From Brachycybe producta (Eukaryota > Arthropoda > Diplopoda > Playtdesmida > Andrognathidae), in contig JAUPFP010000002.1 in NCBI GenBank assembly GCA_036925085.1, forward strand, positions 13,858,100 through 13,922,099: 64,000 nucleotides of DNA, read 5' to 3'. The notes below the pieces were generated by a model. The model was given only the letters and a program-made list of their open reading frames with translations. It did not search any database and was not told the origin of the DNA. Within the stretch, counting starts at the first letter, position 1. Each line of letters opens with the position of its first letter. The position numbers and the translations under genes were made by a program. Shown here piece after piece: positions 44,201 to 60,687 of the stretch.

Positions 44201-45045
44201 TATCCCTTGATGACTAGAAGGAAAACTGGGTGCCTTTTTGTGGCTGCTTTTGTAACTGCAATATATTGAAAAATGAAATATTACGAGACTTTACAAGATT
44301 TTATAACTTAATAAATATTAACTTATATAATTATGTAACGTTTATTTCAGATGTACAATTTGTATTCTAAATTGTAATTTATAAAGAAAAAGCAGCCATG
44401 AAACTCATTTCTAGTTTCTATGATTGAAAAGCAAAGTTTGTGATATAGGCCTATTGATTTCTAAATTGAAAATATTTCTCATTTTAATAATTCACTCGTT
44501 TGGGAGGTTTTTTTAAGAAGAAGAAAAAAAAAAGGTTTTGTTAAAATTACAGGTTTTTATTTTTCTGCTTGTGATAAATTTTAAAAACATTATTGAAACA
44601 ATGTACAAAGTGAACCATTTTAAAGTAAAAAAAAAAAACTGTCCAAAGATTTTTTTAAACGTTATTTTTAATTTACAACATAATATATTTAATAAGGAAA
44701 AGTCTCTATATGTTACTTATAATACAATTTAAAATATCATTAATGTGTTAAACCATATTTGAGACATTTTGATTATTATGGAACTTACTAGTTTTTAGTT
44801 TTAATCAAAAATGTGTGTGTGTGCTTTTAACGCAAACAAAAACTAAACTTTTAACCAAACAACTATTTAATAACGTTTTTATTCTAGATATTATGAATAT
44901 TTTAAAGCGATTCAGTGAATCAGAAGTTGTGTTTTTTGGCTTTGGAGGTAAATGAGTTCATTAGTTAGTGTTTTATTAAAGCAACAAGAAAATCGTGTTT
45001 TTTGTTTGTATTTCAAGGAACCTGATTAGAGACTAACGGCCATAT

Positions 45046-45222
45046 TTGATAACGTTACTTAACCCAAAGTGTTACTTAAACAAATACAAAAGTAAAGCTC
45101 TAATCTGAAAATTCATTCCACATGCTGCTGGCCTTTGAATTCTAGTCTCTAAAGAAGTTGCTTTGTTTGAAAACCGCATTTGTATGGTTGCCTTTAGTAA
45201 CATTATCGAAACTATCCTTGGA
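45046..45222. mobile_element. GTTACTTA-family MITE, copy 3
   Basis: The left end GGCCATATTTGATAACGTTA is paired with a right end whose complement is CCAAGGATAGTTTCGATAAT then GTTACTAAAG. Confidence 0.5.
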
Positions 45223-46132
45223 ACCACCAATTTGTATGACGAGCTTCATTTAGTAAGAATCTTGGTTCATGTTCAAGAAAAGGCATTAAAATTGAAAATT
45301 GGCCTTTTTTGAACTCTTTTTCAAAAGGAGCAAGTTGAAGTTGATCAAAGTACTAAGATTTTTTTTCTGAAAATTTGCATAATGGACAACTAGGAACAAT
45401 AAAGTTCCAGAATGACAGCAATGCAAAATTATATTGTAATTATAAAAGTAACCTAATTGGGAATCTAAAAGCTTTAGTGAAGTTGCTGTCATGTTGCAAA
45501 GTTTTATCTGGGAGATGTTTTCTAAAATGCTAGTAAAAAAAACTCATGGAACTGTATGTCTTGTGTGGCTGACACTTAATTGCATGCAGTAAGTGTCAGA
45601 TACATTGGCACTTTTTTTTTTGGGGGGGGGGGGTCGCTCGGGACACTGGAGAGTGGTTTCTGGTCTCTTGTTACTCTCAAAAGTCATTTTGAGATTTGAA
45701 ATTATTGAAAACAAATTTCATTTGAAGTTGAATCTAATTAATTTTATTATTAGGCCTTGACATTCCAAATTCCACTTAACATATGCAAAAAAACAAAACA
45801 AATGACTTGTTATATAAGAACATGGTTGGTTTATGTAAGTTGATATATTCCTCCACAATGAATTTTAAAACTTCCATGTAATTTACATATTTGCCTTCAG
45901 TAATTAAGGTGCTATTTGCTATTTGTAAATGGTATTTCGGTGTTGTTTGTGCTTTTACAGGGCAATAGGAAGTGGATGTTTTTTCGATGTTGTGAAACAT
46001 TTATTTGGAGAAAAATTATTAACTGGTGAGAAACACTTTTTTTATATTATGAATTATAATTCTGGTCCGCTTAAGTATGATCTTCAATAGAATTGATTGC
46101 TCTTAAGGCGTTTTTATTCAATTTGGTTGATT

Positions 46133-46532
46133 TAGAGACCTACATTTTGTTAATACCAGCCCAGAAAACTTCATAGTGAGCCCAGTTCACGAAACCCATA
46201 AGGCCCTGAAAGTCCGAGGGCACATTGGGACCGCAACTCCTATGGTTGAATTTTTATAAAAGCCCAACATGTACATCAGCTCCGCAACCAACACCCTTGA
46301 AGCACAAAAAAAAACCGTCAAGCGTACAAAAGCCAAAAGGCCGACTAAACCCATGATGATGTCCACAAAGCTGGCGGACTGGGTTTTTCTCAAAAGCCCT
46401 ACCCACACATACTGTATGCCCCACAAGATACTTGAAACCCATGAGGCCCAAGAAATCAATAAGGCCCTCTAGGCCAATGGGCTTTATTTTTACAAAATTG
46501 TCAGCCCAGGTCCATGTTTATGTAGGTCTCTA
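46133..46532. mobile_element. 400-bp element with 13-bp inverted repeats and TA flanks
   Basis: Ends TAGAGACCTACAT and ATGTAGGTCTCTA are perfect inverted repeats. The outer TA on each side fits a TA target duplication as made by Tc1/mariner-type transposases. The interior is rich in GGCCC/GGGCC words and clearly less AT-rich than its neighbourhood. A 90-codon minus-strand frame inside looks accidental: it matches no family and is not in a gene context. Confidence 0.65.
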
Positions 46533-47138
46533 ATTTGATTCAATTGCTGGGAAATACTCGTGGTCCAATTTAAAATCGTAAAGTGCACAATGCACATGAC
46601 GGCCCTAACTTAGCTGGACCTGTATATTGTGGTTTTAAACACAGATTCACAGAAAAGTGAACTAGGGCCATAACTGAGAGTGTAGCTTAAAATGTGTTTT
46701 AATTTCGCTTTTGCAAATATTTTCTGTTTATTCTCTTGTCGTTTCTGTTTATTAATTAATTAATTAATGTAATTTGCGTTTTGCGTTTGTTGCCGTTCCA
46801 TCCATTCAAATTCAGTCTTACTATATTATAAATGGGATTTTTACTGTTTTTGCATATTAAGTTTGAACCAAATGTTCCGTGCTGAGAAATCATATTTTAT
46901 GTTCAGCTTCAGTTATGCCACACGATATGGGCATAAAATTCGAGCAATAAATAAGTTTCAACAATACAATAAAAAATGTTTGCAAAAGAATGGCGCAAAC
47001 ATAATTTTTAATAACTTTTACTCCGTTATTTTATAGACAACATTCCAATAGACTGAAAATTCCAGTTTTGGGAAGTAATTTGCCAAAATTTCATTGATGT
47101 ATTTATTAGGGCTCGGATTTGTATGCAATATCAAGCAA

Positions 47139-47373
47139 GTGTTTCTCAATTTGTGGCTGCAATGGGCCAATTATGAAATAATCATCTGATGATGTTTATT
47201 TCATACTTCGAGCAACTGCAATTATGCCTTTTTCTAATTAAAAAGGTTGATCAGAGGCTAGATGTGTAGTTACAATTAGTTGTCAACTAGAGTTCTAGCC
47301 TCTAACAAGACGTTTTTAATTAAAAAAAATTTGTTACTTTATAATTGGCTCTTGGTCCAGGGGTTAAGAAAGA
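47139..47373. mobile_element. hAT-like MITE, copy 2
   Basis: Starts TGTTTCTCAATTTGTGGCTG and GGGCCAATTATGAAATAA. The right part in reverse complement reads CTTTCTTAACCCCTGGACCA then GAGCCAATTATAAAGTAA. The internal inverted pair AGAGGCTAG/CTAGCCTCT is shared with the copy at 6154. Confidence 0.55.
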
Positions 47374-49404
47374 TTTGCTTGATGATGCGTGAAAATTCGA
47401 GTCTTAGTAATTATTAATTGTAATTACTTTTAAAATTAATTTGTTCAAACACTGATAAATTGGTTTCAAAACTGACTGAAGTTTATCATTTGCATAATTG
47501 GCTTTTTGTCCGTATAACAATAGAAATTATAAGTAATTAATTGTTCTTTTTTGATGCTATTTTTTTACGAAACATTTTCACTAGTTTCTTAATGTAATTG
47601 CAACTAGAGATAATTACAGAATTAGTACATTAGTATTAATTGTGTAAAAAAATGCCAGATTTCAGAAAAAAAGGTTGTTGCAAAGCCTTAAATAATTGTA
47701 CAGTAAAACAAATTATGAACTGAAAATATATCTAAATTGGTGCTAAAAAAATATATATTAATATAGTTATGGTTTTAATGTCTAGCTGCAAAAATTATCA
47801 ATCGTTCATAATTCATAAATACAGTCCATAATTTTGTACATAAAAGTGTAGAAGAATTTGGTAAAATTAATTATGATTTCAATTTGTTTTGTAATTAAGA
47901 ATAAGGGAAATACCGATAACAAAAAAGGTGCCTACACACTACAGACATGTATTTTATATATAAGTGAACATAGTTTTAAAGAAAATGTTGCAAGAAAATT
48001 CTTACTTTAAATTCTTATTTCAGGTTCAATTTATTATTCTAAATTAGTATTTCTGGGATGCAATGTACTAACTTTTATTACTTTTTTGTTAATGTAATTT
48101 GGAGTGGCTCAAAGTAAAACGCATTCTGTTTAAAGATAACATAAACATAAAATTATACGTTTGAAAGTTAAGTTTGTTTTAACTTATTCCCATTTTCATC
48201 TTTCATCTTAAGAAAATTTCTGCTCGAAAATCGAAAACCTTTAAACTTTGTAAACTATGTATAGGAAAATAAGTTTTTGGATTAAATAGTCCCTCTGTCT
48301 CAGGGCTCTTTGTGCTGCTTTGCAGAGTAAATTATTCAAAATTCAAAAACGAATCCAATTTTGAATTGATTTTGCACCCTTAATGTTATTTAAAATGGAA
48401 AAGGCAGAAAATGCACAAGTCTGGAACTTGTTCCTAAGGAATGTATTCCCCCAATCAGAGCTGTAATTATAGTTGGTTTGACTGGCCCTCCAGACCAGGG
48501 CCTTTCTTCGATGGTGGCCCAAATGACATTGCTGTACCGTGTTTTGGGATACAATTTGGTGGTATAACAAAAATTTATTTATACAAAAACTGAAACTTAG
48601 TTTAACAGTTTGAAAATAATGGCTTTTCCTAATATAATAAATTTGTTAATTCCTGACTATTGTTTTTGTGCAAATAAATGTTGTTGTTTTCTTATTAATA
48701 AATCTAAAACGTAACTTTTTCTTTAAACAGGATGTGTTTTTACCTGCAGCCTTATATGTGTATATAATAGAAATGTAATTAATTGTTAAGAAATTAGGTT
48801 ACTAAATTATTTATTTAGCATAGACATTGAATTTGCATATTATTATTATTATTATTATTACAAATACATAATACACGCACGAAGTTCCTTTGCTAAATTA
48901 AAAAAATATATGCCAAGTTTATCTAATATTAGAGTTTTTTACACGCAAATTGTGTAGTTTAAATGTAATTGAGCTGGTTAAGAATTTCTTGGTTTCTTCA
49001 GTGTTTTACGAATTGTGTGTCCCTTTGCAGCAGTGCCTTAATTAATTTTTCTTAACATTCATTTACATATAAAATGTTTTGTTTTTTTGGCTTTTTAACA
49101 TTCACTTATGTATTTTTCATTTACTTTTTCTCATCATTTGTTTTCTACGTTTGTCTGATCTTCTTCTTCGTCTTTGTTATTCTAACCATTTCATTAAACA
49201 TCTTAAAATGAATATTATTGTTAATCTATTTTTGATATTTATTAGAATTGTTTTTTGTTTTTTTTGCTATTGTTTAAAATTTAGTTTATTTTCTTACATT
49301 ATTTTATAGGAAGAAAAAAAAACTGAAGTAACTTTTTTCAGTGAGTTTCTTATGATGGAATTTCAGGTAAGGAAACATTATTATTACATTTTTATTTAAG
49401 ATAG

Positions 49405-49650
49405 TGTATTATTCTGTCTTTCAGGAGCAAAATTAAGAGGAACTTGAAAGTGTTTTAGAAACTAGAAGGGTAATTGAATCACTTAAAGGTATTTTCAAAC
49501 TCAAATGAAAATCTTATTTTAAAAGGTATCAACATAAAAATAGTCTTGAGTTGATTGAGCTACCAATCTAGTTTCTAAAACACATTCAAATTTCTCTTCA
49601 TTTTTTCCTCCTGAAGGACAGTATAATAATGAAGAGTTCGAGAGACGGGT
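49405..49650. mobile_element. Family A foldback MITE
   Basis: TATTCTGTCTTTCAGGAGCA to TTTTAGAAACTAGAAGGGTA on the left, and GAGCTACCAATCTAGTTTCT to CTGAAGGACAGTATAATAAT and GAGTTCGAGAG on the right. The loop is short. Confidence 0.8.
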
Positions 49651-50275
49651 TTACCCTTTGTGTATTTGTTTGTACATTTAAAACCTTTTGCGCAATTTGT
49701 ATTTGCGATCCAGACGTCCCAAGTGTGCTGAAATTTTGCACAAGGGGCCCTTCTTTCCCTGTACATTTTTACATATTAAATTGTTAATGAATCCTCGACG
49801 GAAATAAGAAGAGGATCGTCGGATCGATTCGTCCTCAAATACCGAAAATGCAAAGCAATTAACATTTTAGAACATTGCAGTTAATTTATACAGTTTAATA
49901 ATACCAAGTCAAACTGGGCGGTTTAAATGTTAAAACAATTATTTACCACCCTTTCTTTATTCCGGTAATATAATTGCAATATATTCTGTAATATTAGAGT
50001 TGATCAGATTTATTTTCTCCTTTAGTTCCTTGCAAAATAGAGCCTAGAAAAAAATACCACAAAAAAGTATCTGCATAATTTTTATTCATTGAGAACAGAA
50101 AATGATGATTTTGTGCCAAATAAAAATAAAATGTCACATTTTAGCAACAAGATCAGTTTCTATCTAATCTTAGTTAAAAAGTTAAGACATTTTTAAACAT
50201 TCCAACAACTAACTGAATTTTAAAAGATTCAGAAATGAAAAAAAAAAAAAAACACATTACAATACAAAAAAATTC

Positions 50276-50530
50276 AAATTCGTTTCAAAACTAGAAATGG
50301 TAAAAGTTTATTTTAAAAGTTTTTTCATAGCAATATATCTTAAAATTGAAATTTCATGATAAACTGTTTTCTTCTTTTTCTAACTTGTCGTAAAAAGTTT
50401 ATTTGGAAAGATATTCCAGCATGAAAACACTTTTAACATTATCACCAACTATTCTAGTTTCTAAAAAAAAACGCTTTGAATTCGTTATTGTAATGTTTCT
50501 CCCGAAAAACCTTAAAACCAAGGGTTCAAG
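50276..50530. mobile_element. Family A foldback MITE, CAAAACTAGAAATGG subfamily
   Basis: CAAAACTAGAAATGGTAAAA on the left, and AAAAAGTTTATTTGGAAAGA to CTATTCTAGTTTCTAAAAAA on the right. Shares variants with 19436-19640. Confidence 0.55.
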
Positions 50531-52972
50531 TATTGAACCACCTAAAATTTGAAAATAAAACTTTGTTAAATTGTAATTATAAAGCAAACAAAAAAAATGC
50601 TGTGTTCAATATTTTGTATATATTATCGGAAATAACATATCTTACGTTAGAAAAGATACAACTGAGATAAGAGAAGGAAAAACGTTCCAAATTAACAAGA
50701 GTTAATTAAAGAAAAACGACAAAAAATTGTAACCATACATTTTTACCCCAGAAGAATGAATTACAATTATTAGATTAAAAAAAACCATAGATAAAATTGA
50801 GATTTTACGCTGAAACATTGAACTAGGGTTACAAATGGTAATTTACTGAGACAGAATTTCTTTAAATGTTCCAAACTGTGTTTGGTTTTTCTAACTGAAA
50901 TTCACTGTTAAAATATTGCAATCGTATATCGGAAAAAAAAAACCGTAGTGAAATAAGTAACATTTTCTTATTTTCACACAGCTATCTTGTTGTTGTTGTG
51001 ATGGAATTTGTAAAATGTGAGAGAGAAAGTAATAAAACTAGGAATATATTAAAATTAAAACGGGGATAACCAATTACTAGTCTTCTAAATGTAACCCAAG
51101 TGGCAAAAACTTAAAGAAGCAAATCTGATAAATTACAATATTGCAATTATTAGTTTTAAAAGTCTTGAATTGGAGAAATGTTGTTACGTTTTTGAGAGGA
51201 AGATGTTAACCGATGCGTTTCATGTGCTGTAATTGGACTTTTGTCTCTCTGCCACAGACCTTCTTGGCTGCTTGCAGAGTACATTTTCAAATTCAAACCT
51301 CGTTCGAGATCTTAAGAAAAGTAATTATAATCAAAATCAATCATTCCTCCAATTCAAAAAAAAAAGGTCTCTATAGTTTAGACATAAAAAAATAAGTCTC
51401 CTAAGTCGAACAAAAACTAATTATAATCCAAGCCCAAAACACAAAGAATACAGATGATCATAATTAAGTTAACTATTCGTTATGAACATAATAAAACATG
51501 TTGTGGTCATCATCCTATCTAGAAAAAAGTTTGATGGGTACCGATTATTAATTAAAAAACAAAAAGGTTTTTACCAGGAAAAGAAAAAAAAGGGAAAAAT
51601 ATGAAGAAGAAACACTTCATTCACTCGTCACTTTTTTTGTTGTTGCACAATTTCGAAGTTAAAATTTGACTTTATTTGGTTATTCGAGAAGACAACGTTT
51701 TTTTTTTTAAATTGTAAGTAATTACTAATTCACCACACTTCATGAGAAAATGAGTAATTAGAATGAATTATTTTTGAAAATTTGGTAATGTGTAATTAGT
51801 TACTTTGAAAAGTAACTTATCTCAACACTATTTTTCTGATGTACGAAAAGTGTAACGAGTAAATGAAAAAGTACTTCAATAACTTTTGAGGACAGAAACT
51901 CGTGTTTGTGCTGAAAAACAAAAACCCCGCAAAAACAAATAAGCACATACGAATTATGGTAAATCGGTGCTTATTAAATTGCTCGGCCGAAGTAAAAACC
52001 CGCAGCTCTGTCGTAATTATCAAACGAAAAATCTCTCTTTCAAAGATGCTTGATCTAATTATTCAAATCACCGCTAATTTCTAATTAAAACATTTTTTCT
52101 CTCAAACATATCCGATTAAAATAAATAAAAATGATACAAATGTTGTTACTTTTTATGGTTTAAATTGAATGAAACAAGGATCCGAAAAGCAAAAAGTAGG
52201 AATTAAAATCAGTTTTTTTTGGATATTCAAATTTCAAAAAGATACAAAAAATGTCAGCCAAGTAATATAATTATAATTGACCTTTGTAACTTTGTTTCTC
52301 TCTCTCTCTCTCTTTATCGAAAAACGAACAGAAATTAGAATAAAGCAAAAATCAGCAAACATTTTCGATTTCTTTTTATCAATCAAGACTCAAAATGGAA
52401 AAACAAAAAACCCAATCATATGCAAATTAATTAGGCATCGAATCCTTTCCCTCACCAAAAAAAAAAACCACACGACAGATTAGCATTTTCTCTTAAGCAA
52501 ACGGATCTTCTCTAAAAACAGCATCTTTTTTTTAAATATCCCCCATTTTTAAAAGTGTAATTTTCACAACAACACTTATTAAAATATGTAGCTGAATTTA
52601 AATCTTCTGATTTCTAAAGCTGTGTGTTTGAGTTTCGATCTTCAACTCGAAGACGAGAAGGAGAGGATACTTATCGTGTATCATTCACGGAGTGCTTTTT
52701 TCTTTTCTTTTTTGGAGTAGTTTTGTTTCTCTTTTATTCTTAAAAAGGACAATAAGTGCTTTTTTCGGGCGGAGGTTTCGTCTCTAGACCCTCGTTTTTT
52801 TAATAAGAAAAATACGGAAGGAAGCGGAGGAGGATTTTCGAGGGGCGCTAAAAAGGAAAACAGGGTAAGATGCTTAGGAGAAAAGGAGAGGATGAAATCG
52901 AGGGGACCTGTTTTAAGGGTAGGAAGGGGGAGAGAGGATTTGGGAGGCGTCAACACTTTTGACACCTCCGAG

Positions 52973-52978
52973 TTTATT
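52973..52978 (-). terminator. Candidate UPF1 polyadenylation signal AATAAA
   Basis: AATAAA on the minus strand, 155 bp past the UPF1 stop codon. A second candidate lies at 52733-52738. Position fits a short 3' UTR but the cleavage site is not visible. Confidence 0.4.
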
Positions 52979-53133
52979 TTTGTTTTTTGTCTCCTCTCTC
53001 GTCGGTGAGGTTGGTTTTTTTTTTCGTTTTGGCGACGACACTTCTTCCTTCGTTTCGATTTGCCGGTTTGCCTTCTGTAGCATGATGGCGACACCTGCTC
53101 GTGCACCACACGGAGCCGTGATTACTCCCACGT

Positions 53134-59396
<6,263 letters not shown>

Positions 59397-59562
59397 TTTC
59401 ACGAAATGAACAACACTTTGGAAGCGACGACCAAAATAAAAACGAATTCTTTGCTAAACAACTTTTCTTCTTCTTTTTTAACTACTGCTGAAATCACAAC
59501 CGTTGATTACACTCTCTCTCTTAAGGCGCCATATTTGTGGTGAAAAGAGAGCGGAGTTTTGA

Positions 59563-59570
59563 TGACGTCA
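59563..59570. promoter_or_regulatory. CRE palindrome TGACGTCA upstream of UPF1
   Basis: Perfect TGACGTCA 167 bp upstream of the UPF1 start codon, in the expected promoter region of this housekeeping gene. There is no clear TATA box. Role inferred from position. Confidence 0.4.
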
Positions 59571-59716
59571 TCGAAAAACGTGTCCTTTTTTTTCTTCATG
59601 GGTTAGTAATGTCGACATGGTTAGTAGTAGAAGGTTGCTGCACTGTTGATAAAAAGGGGATTAATTATTTATTGGTTGATAGGTGGCACTGGCAACACAC
59701 AAGTAGTGCTGCATCA

Positions 59717-59748
59717 TAGCCTCCTATAGGAGTATCTATAGGAGGCTA
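59717..59748. repeat. Perfect 13-bp-stem hairpin
   Basis: TAGCCTCCTATAG, a 6-base spacer (GAGTAT), then CTATAGGAGGCTA. A partial copy CATAGCCTCCT follows at about 59794. It may be a transposon terminus remnant or a footprint. Confidence 0.85.
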
Positions 59749-60049
59749 CAGCTGCATTATCTATTTCTGTATTTGGTGTTACTATGTACAGTCATAGCCT
59801 CCTTCGCAGCCAAAGAAATTCTGAAGCTGTCTACAGATGCCTGTCTCCCCCACATTGTTTTTTTTTTCTCCAGCTGGTTAATAGGTAGCAGCTGTATGTC
59901 ACTTTTTGACCTGGGTAGAGGTTACATTTTTTTTACACCAATACGAAGTAATGACGTCATTGCTTGAAATTGTAAAGTAAAATGAAGCAGCAACTTTTAA
60001 GCCACAAAAAGGTTAAAGTTTAGCTTTATTTTCTAAGCTTGAGGTGACT

Positions 60050-60251
60050 GCAATTTTTACTGAAAGGAACCAATCGGATAAGAGAAAATATGAAAATGTA
60101 ATTTAAAAAATTGACATACAAATTACCTATGATGTCATTTCTAGCAACTAATTAAAAAAAACTAATTAAAAATAAATTATCAATTTTTATTGAAAGTAAC
60201 CAATGAGATGAAAGAAAATTTCAAAATGGAATGACGTCATTTCTAGTTTAC
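60050..60251 (+). repeat. Diverged tandem duplication, about 100-bp units
   Basis: Both units run from CAATTTTTA(C/T)TGAAAG through AACCAAT, GAAAAT, AAAATG, to GA(T/C)GTCATTTCTAG. They immediately abut the retrotransposon boundary. Confidence 0.6.
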
Positions 60252-60261
60252 TGGAGGAGGC

Positions 60262-60687
60262 TTAAACGTCATCAGCCGCCTCAGGCATGGTCACCATGGA
60301 GATTTCACCGTCGTCTGCCTTTTTAGGGGCAGACACACAGCGAATTCTCCTACACCAAGACTGGAACTGGTGGGTAGAGACATTTACCGTCAATTCTCTT
60401 ATATTGACGGTAATTGGAGATTTCACGGAGGTTTTCATGGACGGATTTCTCCGCCCACGGACTGATTTGGTCGGACCTTGGACCAGACACCTGGGGATGG
60501 GCCGCCCTGGGTTTCTACCAAAACCGTAGCGGGCCCCGAACACCGCAATGTCCGGCCGCCTCCTCTCCCAGCCGTCCGCCCACAGCAGCGGACTGCCGGC
60601 TCTACCCCACCACGGTAGGGGCACCCACAGGGTACCCCACAATGTGATGCTCCCTATCCGAGGATCGAACCCACTCACTTCGAACAC
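60262..60687 (-). other. Unrecognised 141-codon frame at the gypsy 3' end
   Basis: Overlaps the end of pol by 13 bases in another frame and is Trp/Gly/Arg-rich at its start. I recognise no envelope, chromodomain or other family, and see no clear signal peptide or membrane anchor. It may be the non-coding 3' leader of the element, a remnant of the pol C-terminus after a further frameshift, or sequence between pol and a lost LTR. A GGTTCGATCC word near 60665 resembles a tRNA T-arm but no cloverleaf forms. Confidence 0.3.
60384..60412. repeat. Hairpin within the gypsy 3' region
   Basis: TACCGTCAAT, an 8-base spacer, then ATTGACGGTA. On both sides is the repeated word GGAGATTTCAC (about 60298 and 60416). 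Confidence 0.7.

Larger units (their letters stand above)
42601..53133. other. Region without a recognised gene
   Basis: More than 10 kb between the convergent 3' ends of the flippase (plus) and UPF1 (minus). It is very AT-rich. Open frames are short and low in complexity, and none shows a known domain or an in-phase exon chain. It contains MITEs of several families, listed separately, a poly-G tract near 45620 and an (ATT)n run near 48840. Confidence 0.6.
59397..60251. other. UPF1 5' flank up to the retrotransposon
   Basis: Contains the presumed UPF1 promoter, a perfect hairpin at 59717-59748, and a diverged tandem duplication at 60050-60251. No gene seen. I found no LTR between here and the gypsy coding region, so the element's 3' end is missing, unrecognised or truncated. 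Confidence 0.5.

Noticed and set aside
46187-46459. 90-codon minus-strand membrane-like protein
   Set aside because: It lies wholly inside a TA-flanked repeat element, and its hydrophobicity follows from the repeat's composition.
49079-49309. 76-codon hydrophobic frame, possible membrane peptide
   Set aside because: Built from T-rich DNA, which encodes Phe/Leu/Ile by chance. No splice context and no homologous family seen.
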